From NCBI RefSeq assembly GCF_958979055.1, contig NC_084889.1:2852001-2916000 (forward strand): DNA of 64,000 nucleotides, read 5' to 3'. Position 1 is the first letter of the stretch. Every line of letters starts with the position of its first letter. The notes beneath the pieces were generated by a model that saw nothing but the letters and a program-made list of their open reading frames with translations, was not told where the DNA came from and searched no databases. The DNA comes from Alnus glutinosa (taxonomy: Eukaryota > Streptophyta > Magnoliopsida > Fagales > Betulaceae). The position numbers and the translations under genes were made by a program. This document shows positions 23,190-35,067 of this stretch, piece by piece.

Positions 23190-23385
23190 TTTTCAAGTTT
23201 TTGTCAAAAGCAAGAGCACTACTGGAAATGGAACCCTTTAATTGGTTGTTGCTGTCAATGATGAACATCCCGGCCAATTGATCAAGTGTACGTGCGTATC
23301 ATGTGTCGACAGGTCATATTAGAGCATCATTGATCGATCTCATGAACATGGCGATTCCTTACCAGGGCTTGAAAGCTTGAAGGAG

Positions 23386-23395
23386 TATATATAAA
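23386..23395 (+). promoter_or_regulatory. TATA box of patatin-like gene B
   Basis: TATATATAAA lies about 50-60 bp upstream of the start codon at 23445. The same motif stands before relic A near 20725, so the promoter was copied along with exon 1. Confidence 0.5.
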
Positions 23396-23444
23396 TGGAA
23401 CCTCCCTGCCCCAAAATCACATATCTCCCACACACCACTTCCTT

Positions 23445-25560
23445 ATGGAGAGAAGTATATCATCCCTACGCCCTCCAACTCATGGAAACTATATTACTAT
23501 TCTTAGCATTGATGGAGGTGGAATAAGAGGGATTATTCCTGGAATCATACTTGGCTTTCTTGAGTCTGAGTTACAGGTTATATATAAACCCTCGCCAATG
23601 TCACATGCATGCTATATATATATATCGTAACCAATGGTTTTCAATCTGAATATTTTATTTGAAAGCGTAAAGTACGTAGTAATTAATCATTGACAGCATG
23701 CATTCTGATTTTTGCTTTAACCTAAAAATGACTTTGCTTTGAAATTTTCGTCCCAAAAAAAAAGGGTCACTGACGCCATGCAGGCCCGTAGATTAAACAT
23801 AATTCCAATATATATATATATATGATATGATATTGATGATCGACTATCTTTGGCATATGCATGGTTCTTTGCAGAAACTTGATGGCGAGGAAGCTAGAAT
23901 TGCAGACTATTTCGATGTGATCGCAGGGACGAGCACCGGGGGTCTCATAACTACCATGCTAACAGCACCAAATGAAAACAGTCGCCCTATCTATGCTGCA
24001 AAAGACATCAAGGAATTCTATTTTGAAAATGGCCCTAAAATATTTCCTCAAAAGCGGTAAAAAACCCTGAATATATTTATTACTTTTTAAACATTAATAC
24101 GCATGCTTTTAGTACTATATATGTCTTATTCTATATTAATTAATTAACATAAATTAACCCAATCTGCTTAAGCAACAGTTGTCCATTTCCTGGTGCTGCA
24201 AAAATGTTCAAAACCATAGCAGGGCCAAAATACGATGGAAAGTATCTTCATAGCCTTCTCAAGGAAAAACTAGGGAGCACGAGATTACACCAGACACTTA
24301 CCAAAGTTGTAATCCCAACTTTCGACATCAAGAACCTTCAGCCAACCGTTTTTTCCAGCTATGAGGTTTAATTTGAAATAAAATTAATCCAAGTTTTTCA
24401 ATATACCTGAAATAAGTCCACAGTCTAATGAGAAGGATAATAACACTTTATATATTTGTATTCATGCTTTAATTAGGTAAAGAACCACCCGCACCTCAAT
24501 GCCTTGCTTTCGGATATATGCATTGGAACTTCAGCTGCCCCAACATATTTCCCTGCTCATTATTTTCATACCAAAGACTCCGCTGGAAAAGTGAGAAAAT
24601 TCAATCTTATTGATGGTGGTGTAGCTGCTAATAATCCGGTAAATGGGTTTGACATATATATATCAACATATATATATATAACCTTCAAAATCATATAAAG
24701 GTTTCTGATTAATTCTCGTATGATCATCCATGCTATAGACTTTAGTTGCAATTGGCGAAGTGTCAAAAGAGATCAACCGGGGAAGTTCTGATTTCCATAA
24801 CATAAAGTCAGCAGATTATGGTCGATTTCTTGTTCTATCATTAGGAACAGGCTCGACAAAAGTTGAAGGGAAATACAGTGCCATGGAAGCCGCTCGGTGG
24901 GGTATATTCGGGTGGTTAACTAGTGACCATTCCACCCCACTTGTGGATGCGTTCACTCAAGCAAGTGCTGATATGGTAGACTTTCACATTTCTGTGATTT
25001 GTAAAGCTCTTAATTCTGAACAAAACTACCTCCGAATTCAGGTAATCTTCCATGTCCAATATGCAAAAGTTATATCCAGTTTAGAATTTCAGTACTGATC
25101 GAAGTTAAAATGATGTCTTAAATTAAAAGTCCAAAAATTAAGTGAGACAATTATATAACTTCATATATATTCAGGAGTACTGATCATGCATGTCAACACA
25201 TTGGAATGAGAAATTGCAGGATGATACATTAAAAGGGGAAGTGTCTTCTGTTGATATTTCTACCAAGGAGAATTTGGAAAAGCTTACAAAAGTTGCAGAA
25301 GTCTTATTAAAGAAACCGGTTTCAAGGGTGAATTTAGACACGGGTAATTTTGAGCCTTCGAAACTTGAGAGTAATGAGCAGGCTCTCATAAGGTGTGAAA
25401 TTATTCTAACCATTTTCGTTTTAAATTTCCCAGTGGGAATATATAAAGAAATATCTTTCAATAATATATAATGATAGCTTTCTCTAAATAATGCAGGTTT
25501 GCAAAGCTACTCTCGGAAGAGAAGCACCGTCGTCATGAAACCTCATCCTTGCAGAAATGA
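23445..25560 (+). CDS. Patatin-like acyl hydrolase B
   Basis: A lipid acyl hydrolase of the patatin family, expected to release fatty acids from galactolipids and phospholipids using a Ser-Asp dyad. Exons: 23445-23576, 23875-24056, 24179-24365, 24477-24638, 24739-25041, 25220-25392, 25497-25560, all GT-AG, giving 400 residues. The oxyanion loop DGGGIRG is at 23-29, GTSTGG places the nucleophile at Ser64, and the catalytic Asp is Asp213 in [14 protein letters not shown] and SLGTGS are further family blocks. No signal peptide is visible, so it is probably cytosolic and membrane-associated. An ATG at 23395 is out of frame; 23445 matches the other copies. It is the most divergent member of the cluster and has a short C-terminus. 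It lies 370 bp upstream of the start of the duplicated segment and is not part of it. Confidence 0.93.
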
Positions 25561-26059
25561 GCTCTTAAGTAGTACAGCACATATTAATCTGCTTTTTTCC
25601 TTTCCGTTTTCCGCCTAGCTTGTACTTGCTTAAAAAAAAAAAAATAACGGGCGAAGCACGAAATATTGGTTTGCCTGATTTTATTTAATTTGAGTCAATA
25701 GTATTATTGATAACTCAATAAATGGTTTTGCTAGCTAATTCAATAAATGGATTTTGCAGCAGATTAGGGTGTTAAGGTTTAGTCAGGTAGTCTATTTAAG
25801 TGTGATTTGTACTCTAATGGAAATAGATTAATGAATAAACACACTTCTTCCAAATTGTTTTGAGGTGACTCCTCTTTTCAGCTGTGAGATTTGACTACAC
25901 CCCATTGTTAGCCAGTGAGACTTGGTTTAACTTGAGATTTCTTTACTGCTTCTTATTCTTTGTTCATTTTTTTATATCCAACCTACATCAAATTGGTATA
26001 AGAGCCAAACATGCACGATTGTTTCCATAACATTGTGCGATCAACGTCTCTGTTACACT

Positions 26060-26340
26060 AGTAGACACTACAATAAAAAAAAAAAAAAAAAGAAAAAGAA
26101 AGAAAGAAAGAGATTTGGCATCGTTTGTTAAATGACTCAAAATGTTCTAAAAACGACATGAATTTATTAGTGTCTTTTGATTGACGTCGTTTGAATGTGG
26201 TCGCGATACACTAGTAGAGAAATTAATTTCGCATCGTTTTTGTGCCAAGCGACGTCAACTGTTGTCTCTACGTGAGTAACAATGACATTAGTTTGATGTC
26301 GTTATTGTTCAAATGACGTTAATTTAAATAAATAAAAAAA
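26060..26340. repeat. CACTA-like remnant
   Basis: CACTACAATAAAA and, 150 bp later, CACTAGTAGAGAAATT resemble CACTA terminal motifs. Between and after them come repeated GACGTCGTTTG / GCATCGTTT / GACGTCAA phrases like CACTA subterminal repeats. No transposase is present. The equivalent stretch at 42620-42890 came with the segmental duplication. Confidence 0.4.
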
Positions 26341-26559
26341 ATTATTTCTCTTGATATTTTCCTTCTTGGAGTGTCTCCACTACCAAACAGGAAATCCAAA
26401 AGATACACAAATTCTTTTAACCTCCCATGCTCTTCTTCATCCGCCGACTAACAAACGCACTAGATCGGCTTGACAACGTTAGATTGGCACCAGATCTGCA
26501 TCAATCGATGCCCCTCTGTAGCAAATCTAAACCACTGAACATGAAGCATGAAAAAATAT

Positions 26560-27110
26560 GGGGTTAAAAACCTTTTTGGTACCTGTGGTTTGAAAACTTT
26601 ATTTTTTGGTACCTCAGTTTCAATTCGCATCACAGATGGTATCCGTGTTTTGAAAAAAGACGAATATGGTATTTACGTCAACTTTTCCGTCCAAAATTTA
26701 ACGGATTGCCACATGTCTACTCTTAGGTGTTGACATGTGGCACAATGTAAAAGAAATTAAAAAAAGAAAATAGAAATCTTTAAAAATTAATAAAAATTAA
26801 AAATAATAAAAATTGAAGAAAAAGAAAAGAAAAGAAAAAGAAAAGGGTGGTTTGGCCACCCCCAATTTGGCCAAAGAAGAAAAGAAAAATTGAGAGGGTT
26901 TTGGCCATTGGGGGTGACTAAACCACCTCTAAGGGTCATAGGGGGTGGTTCGGCCACCTCTATGGCCAAAGAGAAAAAGAAGAAGCAGAAGGAAAAAAAA
27001 TTAAAAAAAAAATTAGAGGATTTGGCCTTGGCCACCCCATGGCCAAACCCTCTAAAAAGTTAACAAAAAAATTAGATGATTGAGGGTAATTAATTGAAAG
27101 ATTAGAACTC
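26560..27110. repeat. Non-autonomous DNA repeat with GGCCA-rich core
   Basis: It starts TTTTTGGTACCTGTGG and contains GGTACCTCAGTTTCA, CGTCCAAAATTTAACGG and TGACATGTGGCACAATG. An A-rich core carries several inverted and direct copies of TTGGCCACCCC / GGGGTGG. The same family occurs at 10968 and, through the duplication, at 43116-43690. Confidence 0.5.
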
Positions 27111-28810
27111 TACATTGTAAACTTTTAAAGTTTAGGGGGACATTAAAAAATACTTGGTAGTGTAGAGGAGTATTAAGTGAAGTTCCACCTCCCTCCCCCC
27201 TCCAAAAAAAAAGAAAAAAAAGAAAAAAATTTGAGCTGAACTTTAAGTTTTAATGTACTGTTATTATTATTAATTGGTTTTATTATCTGCATAATTAACT
27301 TGTTACTTCCATTGCTTCCGAGTCAGGATCTGCATGTAGCCATGGATGTAAATTTTATTGTCCTTGTTCTAGTTTATATTTTCATGCATAATAATGTCTA
27401 GCCACGCATATGGGTGCACTTACAAATTTACAATCAAGAAGAAGTTAATTATTCAGTTTGTGCAGTCGACTACTTTTCCTCAATATATAGGTTTACTGTA
27501 TTGGCCGCCACTTCCGTTCATATGCATGCCTAACATGCATGAAGCAAACAAGCCTGAGTACTATAATTAGTATAATCATTTAATTACCACCGGCCATGAA
27601 CTTTATTCCTTAATGTTGGTTTCCTCTAGCTTATTCAAATATATATCATCATCACACTTCTTCCTAATTAAAGATATAATTAAGGAAAAATATCATCTTT
27701 CATTCTTGATTGTTTCGATCCCTTCTCTCTGAACATAAATATATCTTCTTAATTCCTACCTTGCTGGTAAAGTGCCAAATATTGATTTATGAACTAAAAA
27801 CTAAATTGGTAATATAAGTACGTATATACAAGCAAATTAAGACAGTTTGTTAATCACTATACCATAGAAATTTGTAAATAGGTGCTGCTAAATGTTCCTA
27901 TCAAGAAAAGCCTCAACTGTTAAAACACAGAACACTCAACACTAACTACTGTTCATGATGCAGCTCTGTCGTTATTCTCTAGTACTTGGTTCCTTTTTCA
28001 ATCAAAACTGTTAAGAATGACTAACCATGTTGCATTTGCAAATGTTAGATCCACTGCATCGATAGTTTAACATGATCTAAAGACCAAATCCATAAGACCA
28101 ATAGAATGATTATTAGTTTTTTAAACGTTTTCTTGATGCAGCACATTCAAATTTCTATCATATATGTTGAAGCATATGCAGTGAAATTGAATGGTACACC
28201 TTTGTTGAATTCTTGATTTCTAACAAGTTATCCTTTGCGCATAGATTCTCCTTTTCAAGTTACCCTTCCCAATTGACTTTTTTCAATTGAATGGTGCCGC
28301 CTTTTTCGAATAAAAAAATAACGTGTTAAATGAAACTTTGATTCGAACTCTTGTTGTTCTTGAATGTGGCATCCATTGTATGTAGCCAGAGGAAAGAAAA
28401 ACAGTTGAGGTTAGCCAATCCATGAGCAGCGCGCATGGGATAGGCCTAATGCCTAACTAGCCCCATTTTCGCCTCCGTGGTTTGATTTACTCGTTCTTAC
28501 CTACAATTCTTCTGAAGTACCAGTCTCACCTACAATTCTTAGTCACTGTGGACTTAGCCTTTGCATGGCAGCATGGGGACCATTTTTGTGCCACGGCAAG
28601 AGGCTACTTTGGAACTTATCTGAACTTTTCAATTGTTAATTACCTTAAATGATAACCTCAAAGTAGTCCAACTTCAGCAAATAATCGAAGAAAGTACTAG
28701 TTTGGTCAAAATTGAAACACATTCATCCAATACTGAGTTTCTTCCCAGGTTTGATCCATTCAAACGACGCGCGCGGTTCATGAATTGCGTAGAAAGATCA
28801 GGACGGGGCC

Positions 28811-28818
28811 TATATATA
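28811..28818 (+). promoter_or_regulatory. TATA box of patatin-like gene C
   Basis: TATATATA, 154 bp before the ATG, is conserved at the same place in gene E. Genes D and F have an equivalent motif about 150 bp before their start codons. Confidence 0.5.
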
Positions 28819-28964
28819 CCTATATACTTCTCTCAAAGAGGATATCAAGATCACAATTCACAAGTACTTCATTTTTTAGCCTCATAAGAAGTTCACATTT
28901 TCCCTCTAATTAAGGCACGTAAAACCTCTTCCCTCCCACTCAGTCATCTGCATCCCATTCCTTA

Positions 28965-31858
28965 ATGGAAGCAACAAACATCCCCCTCCAGCCTCCAACT
29001 TATGGAAACTTCATTACCGTTCTCAGCATTGACGGCGGTGGAATAAGAGGGCTTATCCCAGGAACTATCCTAAGCTTCTTAGAATCTGAGCTTCAGGTAT
29101 ATCACGTTTCATATGCATGCACGTAAGCAAATTTTGTAAAAAGAAATTCAACATCGATCTTTCAAGTACTTAATTACTCGGGATTGTTTGTTTATGCATG
29201 CATGGTACAGAAGCTGGATGGTGAAGATGCAAGAATCGCAGATTATTTTGATGTTATTGCAGGAACAAGCACAGGAGGTCTTGTAACTGCCATGCTAACT
29301 GCCCCAAATGAGAAGAACCGACCCCTCTTTGCCGCTAAGGATATCAAGGACTTCTACCTAAACCACTGCCCTAGAATCTTCCCGCAAAACAGGTAAATTA
29401 AAAGTTCCGGCCACTACATCAGAACTTCATTAACATGACTGAAGCTTTCCTATTTGATCATTATTAGGTACTATAATATGTTTTTTTTACAGTTATTAAG
29501 ATGTTAACATTTTTGCCAAATTGCAGTTGTCCATTATTTCCTCATGTTACAAAGATTGTCAAAGCTCTTTCCGGACCAAAGTATGATGGGAAGTATCTAC
29601 ATAACATTATTAGGGAAAAACTAGGAAGTCTAAAATTGCACCAGACGTTGACTAATGTTGTCATCCCAACATTTGACATCAAGCGACTCCAGCCAACCAT
29701 CTTTTCTAGCTATGAGGTTGAATATTTGATTTTCTATCCCACTTTAATTATGAAGGGATTGCAAATGATGGAGTTGAATTATACTGAGAATCACTCTGAT
29801 TTGCTTAATTTTCATGCACCAGGTAAAGAAAAATTCGAGCATAGATGCCTTACTCTCAGATGTATGCATCGCAACTTCAGCTGCTCCAACTTATCTTCCA
29901 ACTTATTACTTTGAAACCAAAGATGCAGAAGGGAAAGTACTTAGAGAATTTAACCTTACAGATGGTGGGGTTGCTGCTAATAATCCGGTATATATCTTTC
30001 AAACTCCACAGCATACCTTATAATAATACAACATTATTGTTAGATAGAATATATATTTCCTATATATTTTTCATGTTAGCATGATTTACTTTCCTTTTAG
30101 GCTTATCATTGTGTTTTTCTTCCTTATTTAGTTAGGTTACCATATTCGCCTACCACATTTTCACTATAAATATAGGGGTGTGCAAAACCCGCAATCTCCG
30201 CCTCGCCCCGCAGCACCCGCCTCGCAGATGACCGGGTTTTCGAGTTTTTTTGCGGGTTAGAGTCTTAATTTGAGAAATATATGCGGGGCGGGTCGGGTTG
30301 CGGGTTTAGCCTTTCAAAAAATGCGGGTCTCTGCCCTGCCCCGCCCCGCACAGAGGAGAAGAAAGGGAAAAAAGAAAAAAAGAAATCATGTTTCTTAAAA
30401 TTTTATCTTATAATTAATATGACTTTTAGTTTAGTTTACAAGGCTAATTCCATGAAAAATGTTCTTGTATGGAAATAGGAACGATTGAAAGATATGTGTC
30501 AACATGTTGAAGGACTAAATTTAAGGAGTTTTGAAATTATAATTTTTTTCTTTAATGAAACAGAGTGGATTCCCTAAAAATTTGACTTTGCATTTATAAG
30601 ATTCTGTGCCAAATAATATGAATTTAATTTTTTTTTATTAAAAAAACCAGTATTTTTTCGAATTTTTATTTTTTACAAAATAAAATCAAAATTACGTAAA
30701 TGCCACTCAAAATACCTGCCCCGCCCCGCGCGGGCTATCTTTATTAAGTGCAGTTTGCGGGTTGAAAATTTCCAACCCGCATAGGTGCGAGGCAGGGCCA
30801 ATAAAGGCGGAAAACTGCCCTGCCCCGCCCTATGCACACCCCTATATAAATAGGGACATGCACCTTTGGTATTATGTAACATATATATATATATATATAG
30901 CCGGCCATAACAATTTCATGGTCTTTTCCTCTCTCTGTTTGCTTCCGCTCTCCTTTCTTTTTCTTGCAGGTATCCTATTATATATTTCTATAATTATCTT
31001 ACTAAAATTGTGTGCACTATTCCAGGCCTTGGTTGCGATGGGTGAAGTGTCAAAGGAAATCATTAGAGGAAATTCTGACTTCTTTCCTATAAAACCAATG
31101 GACTATGGACGATTTTTGGTCATATCATTAGGAACTGGCTCACACAAAGCTGAAGAAAAATACAAGGCGACCGACGCAGCTAAGTGGGGCATACTGGATT
31201 GGTTAACTAAGGGTGGTTCCACCCCAATAATTAATGTATTTTCTGAAGCAAGTGCAGACATGGTTGATGTCCACCTCTCTGTAGTTTTTAAAGCCCTTCA
31301 TTGTGAGAGAAGCTATCTGCGAATTCAGGTATTATTTCATACCCATATATACATCCATGACGAGTAGGAATTATACAAAGATCAAAAGTCAATGCTTTTG
31401 TTTATGAGTTTCTCCGTTCTTCCGTCGATTGATCGAGCCTTAACATAGACAACACGTTTGAATCAAAATAATGCAGGACGATACATTAAGCGGGGTAATA
31501 TCTTCCGTGGATGTAGCCACGACAAAGAATTTGGATGATCTTGTGAAAGCTGGCGAAGCGCTGCTAAAGAAACCGGTCTCCAGGGTGAATCCGGAGACAG
31601 GCATCTTTGAGGCTGCAAACCATGAGACTAATGAAGAGGCTCTCAAAAGGTATCAAACTATTAAAATTCTACCATTCTTTTTCGCAAATTTTCATTTTGA
31701 TTATCAAATTAATATAATGGAAATCATTACGCTCTTGCAGGTTTGCAAAACTACTTTCCCAAGAGAGGCAGCTTCGCCATGCTAAGTCCCCCGTTGGACA
31801 TGCTGCCCATGCATCACAAACATATATAATTAATGACTTTAATAAGTGTTGTAATTAA
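28965..31858 (+). CDS. Patatin-like acyl hydrolase C
   Basis: Exons: 28965-29096, 29211-29392, 29527-29716, 29823-29987, 31026-31328, 31477-31649, 31741-31858; all GT-AG; 420 residues. The dyad is Ser64 in GTSTGG and Asp215 in TDGG; the oxyanion loop DGGGIRG is at 23-29. Family blocks [24 protein letters not shown] and KKPVSRVN are present. Introns 1-3 and 5-6 are about 90-150 bp, but intron 4 is 1,038 bp because a 672-bp hAT-like element inserted there after the duplication; gene E lacks it. The last exon runs 11 codons longer than in D and F, ending in a low-complexity tail ([14 protein letters not shown]) that may be recent extension into former untranslated sequence. The coding region is intact; effects of the large intron on splicing are unknown. 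AATAAA near 31940 may be the poly(A) signal. Confidence 0.9.
30173..30844. mobile_element. 672-bp hAT-like non-autonomous element in intron 4 of gene C
   Basis: The ends TAGGGGTGTGCA and TGCACACCCCTA form a terminal inverted repeat and are flanked by the perfect 8-bp duplication TATAAATA (30165-30172 and 30845-30852). The empty site survives in gene E intron 4 (CTATAAATAGGG near 46722). Both subterminal regions are very GC-rich with many GCGGG / CCCGC repeats, including repeated CCCCGCCCCGC; the middle is AT-rich and non-coding. Eight-base duplication and terminus fit hAT. Confidence 0.93.
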
Positions 31859-32185
31859 GGTCAAGGTGGGCCGCGTAGAAAAATCCACCGGCCTCCTGAT
31901 TCATTCATTATTCGTTTCATTATTCGTTTCAATTTGTTTGAATAAAATTCTGGTTGTGTAATTGAGAAATGTAATTAAGCGTTCGTTCAACTTAATTGGC
32001 AACTTGCAATAAAGTCACGTTAGCTTTGTCTTTTTTTCATGTTAATTCCTGCATGAAATATTGAAATTTGGTGGAGACGCTGTAACGAGAAGGTGAGGGG
32101 ATCGAAGCTTCCAAATTTGTAAAATCAAGTCAAATTTCCGCATGCATGGCGTGACCAAGAAATTAACACAAATTAAGATCTAGTC

Positions 32186-32667
32186 ATGTTGAGTACGTAG
32201 TACTCTAGCTAGTTCCCTGCCTCGATATCACTATCAGTGGCTGTCAGAACTATTCGCCAAAAACAAATCCGAGCAGAATTATTGATGTATTTGTTTAATA
32301 ATCAACTATAAATTAAAGTCATTAACTTAACGTACGATCACTAGTACGTACATATATAGCTACGTTACAATTTCAATTTTGTATACTAACGGGGTAATTG
32401 TAAGTTTCATTTGAAAGAGTTTGCAGTTGATCGTGTTTTAATAGGTTTACGACTCTCTTCTCTATATAAGCCTTATAAGGACGGCTTAAGACGCAATTAA
32501 TTATGTTGTATTTTCTTAACTTTTCAATAAGAAACTCCTTTAGGTTGAGTTTTCTTCTATTTTTCTTCAATTTGATCTATATATGATTCTTTTTTATTTG
32601 GGAAAAATTGTGAATCTTGCGTTTGTTTAATTTGCAATCCACTACACCCACTCTGCATCACTAGCCA
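32186..32667 (+). repeat. Composite duplicated block found only in the left unit
   Basis: The first part (about 32186-32383) repeats 32668-32880 (ATGTTGAGTACGTAGTACTC onward). The second part (about 32384-32667) repeats 33678-33948 (GGTAATTG.AAGTTTCATT onward). The right unit has each part once (about 48890-49090 and 49868-50140). The block thus joins two pieces normally ~0.8 kb apart. The repeat at 32668 begins directly after CATCACTAGCC. Confidence 0.8.
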
Positions 32668-32866
32668 TGTTGAGTACGTAGTACTCTAGCTAGTTCCCTG
32701 CCTCGATATATATCACTATCAGTGGCTGTCAGAACTATTCGCGAAAAACAAATCCGAGCAGAATTATTGATCGCGCGATGTATTTGTTTAATAATCAACT
32801 ATAAATTAAAGTCATTAACTTAACGATCACTAGTACATATATAGCTACGTTACAATTTCAATTTTG

Positions 32867-32900
<34 letters not shown>

Positions 32901-34439
32901 GTGGAGTAAAGTATGGACCACAAAAACGACGGTTCAGCACATGCAAATTTAGAAATTGTAATACAAAATAATATATGATATGTAGTTATGTACTAGTTAT
33001 CCAAGAATTTTATATATTAGAATATTTTATATTATATATTTTCTCTATATGTACGTACGTTAGGCTATTTTCGATTTCAAGCTAGCCTTGATGTAGTTTT
33101 CTTGTAGGGCTATCATAAATTTCTTACCTTAATTACCCCACCTCATAAACTTCTTTATAAATACTCATACATTGTAAAACAAGTTCATACAATTTTATAC
33201 ATATGCATGCAATAAAGATGTAGCCTTAAGGACACTTCACAGTGGTGTACGTAGGCCTCTAAGGTTAAACCACCTCAAAATTTCTTGTCTTTTTTCTCTT
33301 CCTCTGCTTAAGCTATTTCTCACTTATTTTAAATATTTTATTAAATATTTCTACACTATATATACCATTTATCTCCTTTTGAATGTATGTATGCATCTCA
33401 TAGTACTCCTCAAGACTCTTTTATAGGCTTAGAATCATTATGAGGGGATAATCAAAACAACGTAATAATGTATGTCTAGCTGATGTATGTAGACCAAGCT
33501 GCACTTGATTTCATGAAGAAAACGATTGAGGGGGAGACATTCTCATTCGAACGAGGTCCAAGGCTCGTTCCCCTTCGACTAAGGTATTGCATCGCATCTC
33601 TCGTTCAAACGAGGTATTGCATCATATAAAAAACTGAGGTGTTCGGTCAATGTTAATGTTGAATCTCGTTTAACTAACAAGGTAATTGCAAGTTTCATTT
33701 GAACGAGATTGCAGTTGATCGTGTTTTAATAAGTTTACGACTCTTTTCTCTATATAAGCCTTACAAGGATGGCTTAAGACGTAATTTATGTTGTATTTTC
33801 TTAAGTTTTCAATAAGAAACTCCTTTAGGTTGAGTTTTCTTCTATTTTTCTTCAATTCAATCTATGATTCTTTTTTATTTGGGAAAAATTGTGAATCTTG
33901 CGTTTGTTTAATTGGCAATCCACTACACCCACTCTGCATCACTAGCCGTTGGTATGGGTGCACGTACTTACAATCTAGAAGTTAATTATTCAGTTTGTGC
34001 AGTGGAAATTTTGCTGTCGACTACTTTTCCTTAGTAGGTTTACTTAATTGGCCACCACTTCCGTTCATTTGCCTGATTATTACTATAATTAATCATTTAA
34101 TTCTTCTTCTTAATTCTAGCTCCTTCTTAAAGTTATAATTAATTAAGGTCTCGCTATCAGGAAAAATATCATCTTTCGTGCTCTACTTTTTCCCTTCTCT
34201 GAACATAAATCTTCTCCCTACCTTGCTGGTAAAGTGCCAAAAATTGATTTATGAACTGTAGCAATACAGATCAGTGAATACTAGACTGAAAGCTAAAGTT
34301 GTAATAGCAATACAAAGGTCATCAAATAGATCAAAAGAAAAATATGAACTGTACGTAATATTCACATAAGGCAGTTTGCAAATCGATCACTAGCTACCAT
34401 AAAAAATTGTAAACAGGTGACGCATGCTAATTAAATATA

Positions 34440-35067
34440 GGGATAATTGTACCGTTGGTCCCTGTGGTATACCATAATTATTTTTTACTCCCTATGGTTT
34501 AAAAAGTTTATGGGAGGTCCTCGTGATATGCAATAATTACAAATCGATCCCTGGCGTCAAATTCTGTTAAAATTTTTAACAGATTCCGTCAAATGCCACG
34601 TCAGCGACATGTGTCGCCAATAAGATGGCGACACGTGTTCACTGTAATAAAAAAATATAAATTTATTAAAAAATAAATAAAAATACTTATTCTTTTAAAA
34701 ACAAAAAAAAAAAAAATTCAAAAAAAAAAAAGCTGAAGGGGCGGGTGGCCGGCCCCTTCAGCTTTTTTTTTTTTGTTTTTTTTTTTTGAATTTTTTTTTG
34801 AATTTTTTTTTATAAAAATAAGTATTTTTTATTTTTTTAATAAATTTATATTTTTTTTATTACAGTGGACACGTGTCGCCATCTTATTGGCGACACGTGT
34901 TGTTGACGTGACATTTGACGGAATCTGTTAAAAATTTTAACAGAATTTGACGCTAGGGATCGATTTGTAATTATTGCATATCACGAGGACCTCCCATGAA
35001 CGTTTTAAACCATAAGGAGTGAAAAATAATTATGGTATATCACATGGACCAACGGTGCAATTATCCC
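34440..35067. mobile_element. 628-bp Mutator-like foldback element
   Basis: The two arms, each about 290 bp, are near-perfect inverted copies: it begins GGGATAATTGTACCGTTGGTCC and ends GGACCAACGGTGCAATTATCCC. It is flanked by the perfect 9-bp duplication TTAAATATA (34431-34439 and 35068-35076), the Mutator signature. The empty site CTAATTAAATATATATG exists in the right unit near 50610. The centre is a GC-rich inverted repeat GCTGAAGGGGC / GCCCCTTCAGC around a short loop, flanked by A and T runs. The arms also carry GCGACACGTGT motifs. No coding capacity; about 1.3 kb upstream of gene D. Confidence 0.95.

Larger units (their letters stand above)
25561..28964. other. Intergenic between genes B and C
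   Basis: No gene supported. It contains the left boundary of the segmental duplication (25930), a CACTA-like stretch (26060-26340), a Mutator-style repeat (26560-27110) and unique-looking DNA from about 27230 on that is nearly identical to 43800-45520. The segment from about 27350 also resembles DNA upstream of gene D. Confidence 0.6.

Noticed and set aside
28633-28887. 84-residue frame just before gene C, identical before gene E
   Set aside because: It overlaps the TATA box and leader of the patatin-like genes, and identity is expected from recent duplication. No domain seen.
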